This document shows positions 32,917 through 45,421 of a stretch of DNA of 64,000 nt, in pieces. Both the position numbers and the translations under genes were made by a program. The DNA is from Nemania diffusa (lineage: Eukaryota; Ascomycota; Sordariomycetes; Xylariales; Xylariaceae), in NCBI GenBank assembly GCA_038501195.1, contig JBBPUQ010000004.1, forward strand, positions 2,852,001 through 2,916,000, written 5' to 3'. Position 1 is the first letter of the stretch; every line of letters starts with the position of its first letter. The notes below the pieces were generated by a model. That model was not told where the DNA came from. It did not search any database and worked only from the letters and a program-made list of their open reading frames with translations.

Positions 32917-33785
32917 GTTTATCTACGTTTACGTATATATTCAAATTAATTGAAGCTTATAGACTAAAACTACCGGGGTAGAAGTAATGATGATCCTAGG
33001 GGGTTGGTGACCGATTGTGAGCCATTTCCGGTACGTTTGCGCATAGTGAGGGCTCGTGAACTGAGTGAACACGGAGTTATCTTTCCAGCTTTATGGTGAT
33101 TTCAATGCTGCTGCAGTGACTCGAAACAATTAAACTATTTTCTTCCCCAATCCATTGGTGTGATATTGCAAATTACTGCATAGATTTCGCAATACGAAGA
33201 TATCATTAGTTGATGGCACAAACAATATAACCTGCTTGTCGGTCTCCTTCAAATCTGCGTCGAATAATGACTGAAAGCCGATGCCCCAACCCTCGAAGAT
33301 CAATACACCCAGAACGTTAGCCAGACATGCGCGTGTTTTCTATGTGCCTGTATGCTTGGAAGCAGCAGCGATACCACCCGGTCAAACGGGAACCCGATGC
33401 GACGTGGAAATTATAAACGTCGGCTTCCTATCATAGATCGCCGTATCATTCCATAACGCTTTGATTCATATGGTCACATGTGAAGAATACCCCTCCATGA
33501 GTAATGGGTCTCCCAGGCACGCTAGTGGCAGTAGCCTAGAACCCCGGTGATTGGTCGGACAAAATGAGGTCCGGTATAAGACGTAATTCATGCGGTTTCG
33601 GTGGAGAGTGGAGTTGGAGTTCTCTCTCCGTGGGGGGTAATGGTATTGCATGAGGAACTATCCGAAGCACGATAGAGCACGGAAATTAAAACTAATCTGG
33701 CGAATAAGGACATTTGGATCAAATTTTAACTCTAATCATACTACATTAATCTAAGCGGCACATATCTGAGTAACCAATCTACACC
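32917..33785. other. Intergenic region upstream of the tartrate/malate-type dehydrogenase
   Basis: Non-coding 870 bp between two genes on the same strand; it should contain a terminator and the next promoter. No supportable reading frame or repeat is seen. Confidence 0.4.
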
Positions 33786-34953
33786 ATGTCACCCTCCGCT
33801 ACTGCTGCGCCCAAGTCTTACAGTATCGCCTCGATACCAGCGGACGGCATTGGCCCCGAAGTAGTGGACGCGGGCATCGAGGTACTCAATAGCCTAGCTG
33901 AGACTCTAGGAACTTTCGAATTGAATTTTACCCATTACGACTGGAGCTCTGAAACATATAAGAAAACCGGAAAGTACATACCTGATGGTGGCCTAGAGCA
34001 GTTGAAAAAACACGACGCCATCCTATTTGGCGCTGTTGGTGCACCAGGTACGTTGCAGCAGCGGGCCGAATTCTGAGCTGCGTTACTGACACACTATAGA
34101 TGTCCCGGACCACATCTCCCTCTGGGGTCTAAGGTTGGCCATCTGCCAGCCTTTCCAGCAATATGCCAATGTTCGCCCGACCAAGGTGTTCCGGGGCACA
34201 CAGTCGCCTCTGCGCAACTGCCAGACGGGCGACCTGGACTGGGTCATAGTCCGCGAGAACAGCGAAGGCGAGTATGCCGGCCAGGGCGGCCGGTCCCACG
34301 TCGGCAAGCCCTGGGAGTCGGCGACCGAGGTGTCCGTGTTCACGCGCCACGCCGTCGAGCGCATCATGCGGTTTGCCTTCGAGACGGCGCGGAACCGGCC
34401 CCGCAAGCTGCTCACCGTCGTGACGAAGAGCAACGCGCAGCGCAATGGCATGGTGCTGTGGGACGAGGTTGCGGCGGCCGTGGCCGAGGACTTCCCGGAC
34501 GTCACGCAGGACAAGATGCTAGTCGACGCCATGACGTGCCGCATGGTGTTGAAGCCCGAATCGCTCGACACCATTGTGGCCACGAATCTCCACGCCGACA
34601 TCCTGTCCGACCTCGCCGCGGCGCTTGCGGGATCCATCGGCATCGCGCCGACCTCGAACCTCGACCCGACACGTGAGAATCCCAGCATGTTCGAGCCTAT
34701 CCATGGCTCGGCATTTGATATTACCGGCATGGGCGTCGCTAACCCGGTCGCCACCTTTTGGACGAGTGCGGAGATGCTTGCATGGCTTGGTGAGAAGGAT
34801 GCTAGCCAGAAATTGTTGGATTCGGTAGAACGTGTCTGCGAGAAGGGTATTGTGACCGCTGACCTTGGCGGCACATCGAAGACGGTTGATGTAACAAGGG
34901 CTGTTATTGACGATATCACTAGTCATTATGGAAAAGTAAGCAAGTCAACTTAG
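33786..34953 (+). CDS. Tartrate/D-malate dehydrogenase-type beta-decarboxylating dehydrogenase
   Basis: Two exons (33786-34047 and 34100-34953; 52-bp intron) encode 371 aa, normal for the isopropylmalate/isocitrate/tartrate dehydrogenase superfamily. Signature parts are IASIPADGIGPEVVDAGIEVL at the N-terminus, GAVGAP|DVPDHISLWGLRL around the intron, NVRPTKV, DWVIVRENSEGEYAGQGG, VVTKSNAQRNG with the catalytic Lys, the metal-binding Asp stretches MLVDAMTCRMV and NLHADILSDLAA, and MFEPIHGSAFDI. The early SLWGLRLAIC segment and the general sequence favour tartrate/D-malate dehydrogenases over leucine-pathway isopropylmalate dehydrogenase. The expected reaction is NAD- and Mn/Mg-dependent oxidation of a 2-hydroxy-dicarboxylate, with or without decarboxylation. 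In a cluster it could supply an unusual acid building block; it could also be catabolic. It is the last gene before the AT-rich element. Confidence 0.88.
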
Positions 34954-35039
34954 ACGAGTTAATAAATCCATTGTTTTCGTAAGCCCTATCTCACTAGGGT
35001 GTGGAGTTGCGATCAATCATATATAGGAAGTGGGCACTC

Positions 35040-35047
35040 TCCAATAG
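35040..35047 (+). repeat. Putative 8-bp target-site duplication, left
   Basis: TCCAATAG immediately precedes the AT-rich element and recurs directly after it at 43690-43697. Eight-base duplications are typical of hAT-type transposons. Confidence 0.6.
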
Positions 35048-35053
35048 GAGACT

Positions 35054-35193
35054 GTAGATCATTCGACCATACAAGGCTTGGCAACTAACTAGAAACAGTA
35101 ATTAGTGGGTAAGTATTCACTTCAGTTGTTGTACAATAGTTTATATTAAATGATCTTTTTATTTATACGCTATAAAATAAGCTAAACTTAATT
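35054..35193 (+). repeat. Left terminal inverted repeat of the AT-rich element
   Basis: The 140 bp pair in inverted orientation with 43543-43682. They share long exact words such as ACCATACAAGGCTTGGCAAC and ATAAAATAAGCTA. About 16 sites differ, all C/T or G/A. Confidence 0.88.
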
Positions 35194-38100
35194 AAAATAA
35201 GTAAAAAATATGTACTTGTTTTATAAAATAAAAAATATGTATTTGCTTTAAAAAAAAAAAGTATACTAGTTCTATTTTAAATTAATTAAGTAGTGCTTTA
35301 TAGCTTTTTTAGTTAAGTAAAATTTTGAAAAAGTGTTACTAGTTTTTTTTTCTATTTTTTTTACATTTTTTTTTCTACTTCTTTTACTTTTTTCGCTAGT
35401 TTTACTTACTAAGTCTTTATATTATATTTAATTCGAATATTTAAATTTTATACTTTTTTTTAAAATATTATACAAATTTTAAAGTTGTATTTAATAAGTA
35501 CTTATTTTATTTACTATAGTAATAGCAGCTATATTAATAAAAAACTAGTTCAATAGATTTAATTATTAAAAAATAATAAATATATAAATTTAAATAGTTT
35601 ATTTAATAAATATTTTATGTAACTAATTATTATTAGTTTAAATATTAGCAATATTTTTAGCTGTTATTACAACTAGCAAGTTTGTTTGCATTTAAATACA
35701 AAGTATAAAAATTTAGCAGTTTTATTTACTAAATATTTACTAATTTATTTATAAAAATATTTAGTTATTGTTTTTTTAAATAAATATTTTTGCTAGTTTA
35801 TAATAAATCAGAATAAAAAAAGCAACAACATTTTATATAAGTTCAAAATAAGTGCTTTTTTTAAAGTTTTATTTACTAAATACTTATACTAACTTTATAA
35901 AAAAACTTTTGTACAACTAGTAAAAACAATTTTACTTGCTATATTAAAAGTTATAAAATTAACAAAGTAAATGTTACAGTTTAATTATTAATAAATAAAC
36001 CAAATATATTAAATTAGCTAAATATATATAGTAAATTTAAAATCTAATAATATATTTACTAAGTATTTACTTTAATATAAAATACTAGTGTATTATAGTA
36101 CAATAGTTAGCTAACTTTGTTAATTATAATGTTTTTTAAACTTTGAAAAAAACTTTATGCTTTTTTTTTAATAGTTTAAAAAAAATCTTTTAAAAATATT
36201 TTTTAAAATTTTGTTTTAACAAAAAAATTGTAAGTAATTTTAAGTAGTATATTTATTAAATATTTATATTAATTTAATTTAAATTAGTTCAATTTAATTA
36301 AAATATATAGTTTTATTAAAACTTTATAAGTTTGTAAAAACTATTAAACTGTAAACAAAAAAAACTATAAAAAATTAAACTGTTTATTTAGTAAATATTT
36401 ACTAATTTTTTTTTTAAATTATATTTATATTTGCAACAAGCAATATTTAATATAAATAAAATTTAAAACAAGTTTTTGTAAAACTTATAAAAAACAGTAC
36501 TAAAAAAATCTTAAAGCATAAAAAAATTTAGTTTTTATTAGCAATTAATTCAAACAACATGTTAAAACAGCGTAAAAAGCAGCTATATTTTTAGCAAATA
36601 TTTAATTCTTTTTTTTAACAGCTAATAAAAACATTATTTAAACTATTAAAAAAAATAATATTAAAAATAAAAAAAATCAATATGTACTTTTAATAAGTAC
36701 TTAAATTTAAACTGTTATTTATTGCTTAATAAAAAAAACTTTTTTTTTTTGTTTTATATTTGTAGTAGTTTAACTAATTGCTATTTTTATATTACAAAAT
36801 TAAAATATACTTTTAATAAATATTTTAATTAAACTTGTTATTTATTATTTAGTAGCAAAAAATTTTTTTTTTTGTTTTATGTTTGCAATAGTTAAACTAG
36901 CTGCTATTTTTATATTATAAAATTAAAATATACTTTTAGTAAATACTTTAGCTTAAAAAATTACTAAATTAGTTAAAATTGCTGCTTTAACTTTAAAAAA
37001 TTTAGTTATATTTTTACTAAGTATTTTTTACTAAAAAATGTTTTATATAAAAACAAAACAAAAGCTTATTAAAACTGCTTTGTTTTTATATTATAGTAAA
37101 AAAATAACAACAGATTTTTTATAAAATATTTAAGCTAAAAATTAAAAATTTTTAATTGTTGAATTATTTATAAAAAAAATTGCAAACTGTTACTAAGATT
37201 TTTTTTAAAACATAATATTATTTAATTATATTAATAAAAAAATAAAAAAAATAATTAATAAAAACATAAATATTTAATAAAAATAAATCAATTTAAACTT
37301 TTAAAACTTAAAAGTTTTAATTTGTATAGTATAAGCTTATTTATAAAAAAAAAAAAACTAAAAAAAAGCGTTTTATTTACTAAATACTTAATTAAAAAAG
37401 ATATAATATTTCAAACTTTGTAGTTTTTAATTTGTGCAGTAATTTATATAGTAATTTAAATAGCACAGGTTTATATATATTATAAAACAATAGCTATACA
37501 TATAAAATAAAGTAGTTTATTTATTAAATATTTAGTAGTAAGTTTTTATAGTTTTAGTTTAGCTTTTAGTAGTATTACTAGTTTGACTTAATAGTAAATT
37601 GCTATAAATTAGTAATAAAATTAACGTTTTATTTATTAAGTTTTTTTATTTAATAAAACTATAAAGCAGCTTTTTAAAAAAAAAATATAACACAAGTTTA
37701 GTTTTTTATTTTTATTATATTAATACTAGTATATAAATAACTACAAAAAGCAGGTATTAAATAACAAAGTTTATTTATTAAGTACTTAGTAGTTAGTTTT
37801 AAATTGATTTTTTTTTAAATTATTTTAAAAACACTTATTACAATTATATTAAAAAAACTAAGTTATAGTTAATTTTAAAAAAATATAATATAAATTTTAA
37901 TTATATAATAAATTAATAATATTATTAAATTAATTTTAAAATATATAATATTTAAATTTTATTATTAATTATTTATATTTTAAATATATATAATAATTAA
38001 TAAAATTAAAATATTATATTTTTAAATTTAGTTTAAAATATATAATAATTAATAAAACTAAAATGTTATATTATTAAATAAATTTTAAAATATATAATAT

Positions 38101-38595
38101 TTTAATTATATTATATTTAAATTAAATAATAATTAAAAATTTAAGTTTTATTAATTATTATTAATATTTTAAATATATAAAATAATTAATAAAATTAAAA
38201 TATTATATAATTAATAAAACTAAAATGTTATATTATTAAATAAATTTTAAAATATATAATATTTAAATTATATAATATTTAAATTAAATAATAATATATT
38301 ATTTTATTTTTATTAATTATTTATTATATTTTAATTATATTATATTTATTTTAAATAATAATAAAAAACTTAAGTTTTATTAATTATTATTTATATTTTA
38401 ATTATATAATATTTAAATTAAATAATAATATATTATTTTATATTAAAGTTAAAGTTTATAATTTATAAGTTATAAATTATATATATATAATATAATAATA
38501 ATTTTTTAATGTTTTAATTTAATTTAATTTTACTTTTAAATATTTTTATAAATAATTTATATTATATTTAATTTATTTTTTATATATTATATAAT

Positions 38596-38702
<107 letters not shown>

Positions 38703-41700
38703 TAATTAATTAAAAAAGCTTTATTTTTATATATTAATTATATATTTTTATTTATTTTAAACATTTATTTAATAATATTTTAATTTTAAATAATAGCTTG
38801 TTGTATATATTATTATAAGCTTTATATTTTTTAAGTTATACTTTTACTTTTTTTTTTGCTTATGTAAAAACAGTATATACTTTTTTTGTATATTTGTTAT
38901 TTATTTATTTGTTATTTATACTGTTTATAACTTTTTTTTTTTTAATAGCTAAAAATTAAAGTTTTATTAATTTTTTTTAAAACAATAATCTTTGTTTTAA
39001 TTATACTTTTTATTTTTATTTATAACTTTTACTATTTACTTTTTATATTTATTACTTATACTTTTTATTTTATTTTTTTTATTTATACTTTTTATTTACT
39101 TTTTTTTTATATTGTTATATATATAAATGTATTATTTATATCAATTGTTTGATTTTAATTTATATATTATTTGTACAAAAACTTAACAATATTTTATTAA
39201 TATTTTGCTAATTTTTTTTACTTATTAGCGTTTTATTATAGTTTATATAGCTTTTTATACACTGTTAGTAGTACTGCTTATTTATTAGTTACTTTATTTT
39301 TACTAATTTTTTTTAGTTAATATAGTTGTATATAAATATATTAAACTTATTTAATTTATATATATATTTGTTTGTTAATAAAAGTATTTACTATTTTATA
39401 TTTTGCGATTTTATAAACTTATTTATAAACTTTATATTTGTTAACAAAAAAAAAACTTATTTTGGCTTAATATTGCTATTAATAAATTGTTTATTACGAA
39501 ATATAGTATAAAATAAGCTAAATTTAATAGTTTATTATAAAAAAACTTTTAATATATACTTTTAAAGCTTTATAACAATTATAAAAACTAGTTATTTAAA
39601 TTTAGTTAATAATATACAAATTACATTATAAGTTTTATACAAACAGTTTAATTTTTTTACTAATAAGTAAATTATACTATAACTTCGCTAAATATTTGTA
39701 TAATATAAACTTAATTTTTACTTTATATTTTTTGTTTTAGTTTTTTAACTTGAAGCTTTTTTAGCTTATTATTTAGTTTTTGAGCTTTTGTATTTATATT
39801 TAGTTTTTTTATTTTTGTACGCTTATATTTAGTATTTATTTTTGTAACTAATATATTATTTGTTATATTTTATATATTAATTGTTACTTTTTGTTTATAA
39901 ATAAAGTTAATATTTAATAAGCTTTTTTTAATTATTTAATAATAAATTATATATTTAGAGCTATTTTTTTTTAATATATTATTTGTTTGCAATACTGCTA
40001 ATGTTTGTTAGTAATAAACAAAAAATAATTTAAATAAAAAAATCACTGAAGTTTTTTGCTTTTTTATTATAGTTTTACTAAAGCTTTGTTATATTATAAT
40101 AAAGAACTATTACTGCTATTAAAAAAAAGTTTTTAATAATTTAATAAATTAATTTATAAAGTTACTTAGAAAATTTAAATATATATTTGTTCGTTTTTTT
40201 TTTTATGTTTTTATAAATAATTAATAAAAGCTTTAAAAGTATATATAATAATTTTTTTTATTTGTTTATATATATATTACTTTTTACTGGTTTTTTGTAT
40301 TAGTATTTTTATATAATACTTTTATATTAAACTGTACAAATATGCTTTAATAAACAATATTTTATTTATTTTTAATAGTATTATATTGTATAATTGTTAC
40401 TAGTAAGCAGTATGTACTAAAATGTCAATATGTTATTTATGAACTATTAGCAAATATTTTAAAAGCTTTAATTATTAAGCTTTATATTTTGTAACTAATT
40501 TCGACAATGTTAATATAAAGCGATATTTAGTTCTAATGTTTTTTTTTAATTTGAAAAAACTTTTATATAAAGCTAAAGCAAATACAAAAATATTATTTAT
40601 GTATAATTTACGTTTTAAGTTTTTTATGTTTATATAGCGTTTTTAAATGTGTTATATAAAATTAATAAACAAGTATTTACTGCAATTTTACAAAAAACTA
40701 ACTTATAATAATATTTAAAGTTTTTTTGAAATTTACGTTGTTTGTTATTCGAAAAAGCTACATTATTATATTATATAAAATTTTAAAACTTCTTAATAAG
40801 TTTTTGTTTATAAAGTTTACTATTTTATATTTATAGTAAATTTAGCAAAAATATATACTTATGTTGTAATATTGTTGTTATATTAAACTAAACTTTAGAA
40901 ATTTTTTTATTAAAAAGTTATTTTAATTTATAGTATATTTAGTAAAAATTTTAATAGTTTTTATATATATTAGTAAAAAAAATTTAATTTACTGCAAAAG
41001 TTAGTTTATTTTTAGTTAAAAGTTAAACTTAGTAACTTTTTTTTATATAAATGTTAAAAGTACAATTAAAACTTATACTGTTTAAAAAGTAAAAAAATAA
41101 ATTTAAATATATATAAATATATTTCTATAAATTAAAAGTTAATAATAACAGTTATAATAATACTTGCTATATTATAAAGTTAATAATAAGTATTTATAGT
41201 AAACTTATGCTATATTTATATTTATTATATTTATAATTTTATATAGTTTAATAAATTGTTTAGTACTTTTTATATAGATCGATTGTTTTATAGTTTATGT
41301 TAATTTTAATTGATTTAATATTGCAGCTTTTTAACAACTTAATTTGTTTTTTATAAAAATAAATAACTATTAAATTAACTTTATTATTAAAATAATATTA
41401 AATATATTATAAAATATTAGTAAAGCTTTAAAGTATTTTTTAAAAACTTATTTAGTTAAAATTATTACAATAATATGTTGTTTATTTGTATTTAAGCTTT
41501 AAATAACTTAATTTAAAAAGCGTATAAATAAGCTTTTGTTTATAAAACATATAATATATTTAGCTTTTGCTAGCAAAACTAGTATATATATTTGTAGCAG
41601 TTTTGTTTTAAAATTTAAAACAAAAGCTTATATAAATAAAGCTATATATAAAATTAACTAATAATTAAAAATTAATTATTAAGTACTTGTTAATATTTTA

Positions 41701-43542
41701 CTATTTATTAGCTGTTTTATTTAAATTAATTGTTTAATATTTTTGAACTGTTTGTATATATGTATTTGTAGCATTTGTTAGTTTAGTTTTAAATAAATAA
41801 CGAAAGTAAATATACTTTTTATATACTATTAACAATATTTTTTTATTAGAAATTTACTATTACATAATAATGTTGCAGTTGTATTAAATTATAATAGAAT
41901 TATTAAAACAGTAGTTTTAAGCTATATATAAAAAAATTAGTAAATATTTTATAAGTTTAACTTTTTAACTTATAGTAAAGCTTTTTTTAATAAGTATTAC
42001 TTTTAATGTTTTAATAAGTAAGCTTTACTGTTTTTTTAATATAACTGTTTATTAAAATATAATTAATTAGTTTAACAAACTAATTAAAACAAGTTAATAT
42101 TTAATATTAAAAATATTTAAACTTATATTTTAAATAATTTAAACAAAAAATATTAAATTTGTTTTTGCTATTAATTATTTATGCTATATATTAGTAAGCT
42201 TTTATTAAATATTTAATAAATTAATTTATATTACTTTTTTTTACTTGTTAAAACATTTAATAGTATTTTTTATTGTAATTTTTATTTATTTATTTAAAAC
42301 ACGCTTATTTTTTTTTAAAGTTTTTTCGAATTATATATACAAATGTTAAAGCTGCTTGTTTAAAGTTAAAAAAATTGCGCAACTTTTGCAACTTTTTTTA
42401 CTTAATAAATATGTTAGAACTTTTATTAAGTAAATCCGTTTTTTTTTCTAATAATTTTAAATTAATTTAATTATAATACTAAATATTAATATATTTATAC
42501 TTGTATTAATAAATAGTTTTGTTTAAATATAAGCAGTGTATTAGTTAAAAAATTAATAGCTGTTTATAAAAATATTGAATTTAAAACTGCATAAATATTT
42601 TATAAAATATATAAAAGTATATATTTACATTTTTTTAAAGCTTAAGTTATAAGTTTTAAAAAAAATGCTTTTTTTTAATAATATATATAAACCTGCTGTT
42701 ATAAATAAGCAGCTAACTTAATATTTTAATAGTGTTAATAATTATTTTAATATAAATAAAACTACAGTTTATTTTTTTTTTTGTTTGTATAATTAGTTTT
42801 AAAATTAATACTAATAGCGAATTTTTAAAAATATTAAAAAGTAAACTTGCTAAATATTTCGTAAAATTACTTTTGTTTTTAACTTTATTTGCGTTTTTAT
42901 AGCTTTTGTTATTAATAAAAAAAAGCAAAAACAAAAAGTTGTTAAAAAAAAAGTTATTAAAATTTATTAAAAATTTTGTAAAAGTATTATTTTATGTTTC
43001 AATAATAGTTCGCGTTTTTTTTTCTAGTTCAAGTTTATTTTTAAAAAAAGTAAAAACGCTAAAAGTATTTTCTATATTAATATACTTTAAAACATTAAAT
43101 ATTAAAAAGTTGTTAAAATATAATTTACTAAGTTTACTTATTTATTAACAAAGTTTAAAAATTTTTTCAAATAGTTTAATTAAATATTAATAAGTATATA
43201 ATAAGTTTTTTAATGTTATATATTATATATTTTTTAAAAAAAAGCGAACTTTTTTTGCATTTGCTTTTTTAGCTTTTTTTTGTTTCAAGACTTTAATATT
43301 TAGCTTATTATTTATACAAAAATTTATAATAATTAAAATATATTAAATGTTTAAGCTTTAATAAAGCATATTAAAAAATAGTACTAAAAGTATATAAAAA
43401 AAAACAGTTAATTTAGTAAGTACTTGTAAATTGTTTAATATAAAAAAATAAAAGAAAAAAAAATAAAGTGCAAAAATACTTGTACGGATTTTTTATTTGC
43501 TAAATGCGAAGTAAGCTTATTAAACTATTTTAAATCTTTTTA

Positions 43543-43682
43543 AATTAAGTCTAGCTTATTTTATAGTGTATAAATAAAGAAATTACTTAGTGTAAACTAT
43601 TGTACAGCAACTAAAGTGAGTACTCACTTACTAATTACTGTTTCTAGTTAGTTGCCAAGCCTTGTATGGTCGGATGATTTAC
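43543..43682 (-). repeat. Right terminal inverted repeat of the AT-rich element
   Basis: Partner of 35054-35193 in inverted orientation; see that entry. This arm keeps more G and C at the differing sites, so it looks less mutated than the left arm. Confidence 0.88.
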
Positions 43683-43689
43683 CTCCTCT

Positions 43690-43697
43690 TCCAATAG
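43690..43697 (+). repeat. Putative 8-bp target-site duplication, right
   Basis: TCCAATAG directly follows the element and equals 35040-35047. Confidence 0.6.
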
Positions 43698-44130
43698 TGA
43701 TCCCTTGTAGTGGTGTTTAGATGATCTTCTAGTTACACATAGGGATATCATATATATACTCCGTGTGGAACACAAGTCTACAGGATTATAAACAGCTTGT
43801 ACTGGCAGGGAATTTTTAGTGAGAAAGTTCTCTCTATCTACTTGCTGAACAGGGGCTGTTCGGTGGCAAAAACGCTTCGAAACTGACATATCAACAGCTC
43901 GGTTTTCTACATGAATTACAAGGCAACCTTGTGAGTAGCCCCCGACCTGGTAGCCCCCTTGTCGTTGCATGCGAGGATTCCCACGCACATCCCGACTAGG
44001 ACTTTTCTTCAGCCTTCACTTGGCTAGGCGTTTTCTCTATATTCTACTTAAGTGCAGACACTTCCAGCCGCTTCACCTAGCCGATACAACAACCTAGTCT
44101 GTTTAAGGTATTCCATCTGTCCTCTTATCA
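43698..44130. other. Intergenic region between the transposon and a small gene
   Basis: Ordinary base composition resumes here. No supportable gene; it probably contains the promoter of the small gene at 44131. Confidence 0.4.
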
Positions 44131-44539
44131 ATGTCGGGCTCTAATCGATCTACCAAACCACGCATTTGCTGCTTAAGACCACGGACACTCGTGTTTGACA
44201 CGAACTTTGGTTCGTGTACGATTCAGAATGAGAAAAAGGTTAAGAAGAGTACGTTATTAGCATGAAGGTATACGAGAGCGATTACTAACTAACCTATCAT
44301 TAGATTCTAACGACTACTGGGCGTTCGAGCTCGGGCCTCGCAAACGTAGTGCGGATACATGGGACGTATACTTGAACCTGGCGGAGGATGGAGCAATCGC
44401 TGTTGAGTCAAATCAATCACCAGGGAATGCAACATATCTTGCAACCTTGAGATTAAACCACGGCTTTAAAGTGAGGTTCTTACGCAAGGTTGGGTCTCTG
44501 AGCAGTGGTCACATCATTAAACCCATGAGCGCTAAATAA
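44131..44539 (+). CDS. Small hypothetical protein, two exons (117 aa)
   Basis: Exon 1 (44131-44248) starts at ATG and ends at a GTACGT donor. The 55-bp intron has ACTAAC branch-point words about 15 nt before TTAG. Exon 2 (44304-44539) continues in frame to TAA. Both splice sites fit the consensus well and the second exon is open for 78 codons, which supports a real gene. I do not recognise the family. The N-terminal third is basic and has cysteines (RICCLRPRTL, FGSC). The rest looks beta-strand-rich (NDYWAFELGPRKR, DTWDVYLNLAEDGAIAVES). No signal peptide or membrane helix is seen. It lies 440 bp from the RIP-degraded transposon yet is not itself mutated. Function is unknown. Confidence 0.55.
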
Positions 44540-45421
44540 TACTAGATGGGGTGTCTTGGTACTTAGAAGCGGACGTAGGATAACCTGTATTTCTTATGGA
44601 TCAATTATATCAGTCGCGCTGGCCTTGCGGCTTTCTGTATAGCTAGCTCAAGTACCACTTCTGAATAAATGGTTGAGTTCATTGAACCGCACATTGCGTG
44701 CTCACAGGAGAAATAAAAGCCACACCGAAGGGAATTCTTGTGTGCTGTCCGCATAAAGCATCCGGGAACCTGCGGCAGATAGAAGACTAGGGGGAGGCAC
44801 TAGCCGTTAACCGTTTATAATAACCCCCAGTTTGAATTTCTATTTACAGGTCATGTTAAATTTAAGTGACGGGGCGTAGTATGTCTGACTTGTGTCAACA
44901 GTGATCACCAATGAACAATTATTATTTCATCTAGCAACGCGTGTCTAAGAGCGAGTACGACATAAGGTAGGTAGTTTAAGTACCTTGGCCTTATTGATTT
45001 TTGACGTTTTTATTTAATATTCATATACAAGGGGTTGTTTACTGAGCATAGTGTCGACAGCCTTATATATCGTAAGCGCGTAGGCAGAATAGGGGCCCAT
45101 ACTTCGAGGTCTCAATCTTACAAGAAGTTTTTATGGTCTGACATTGTTTGTATACAACATTGTATACTATTCCTACAACTCTTTACGCACTCGCAGCGAT
45201 AGGTGCCTACTTCATGAGGCGGTGTGCGTTCATTTTATTCGCTGCCTCGCAGAGACTCGTGACTCAATCCTCTTGTGGTGTTTATTCTATTGTGCCGTAA
45301 GAGCTTTTGTAGAGTGCTTTCCCTTTATTTACTGTGACAGTGCGGATAAACCTACACTTGAAAGTAAGGGGGTGTATTGATTAAGCTTAGGATTACAAGC
45401 TCGCGATAATACAATGTGATC
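44540..45421. other. Intergenic region downstream of the small gene
   Basis: About 880 bp without a convincing gene or repeat; it is the 3' flank of both neighbours. Confidence 0.4.

Noticed and set aside
42713..43148. Protein-coding frames of 73-80 codons inside the AT island
   Set aside because: They are Lys/Asn/Ile/Phe/Leu-rich, as expected from nearly pure A/T DNA, with no motif or splice structure.
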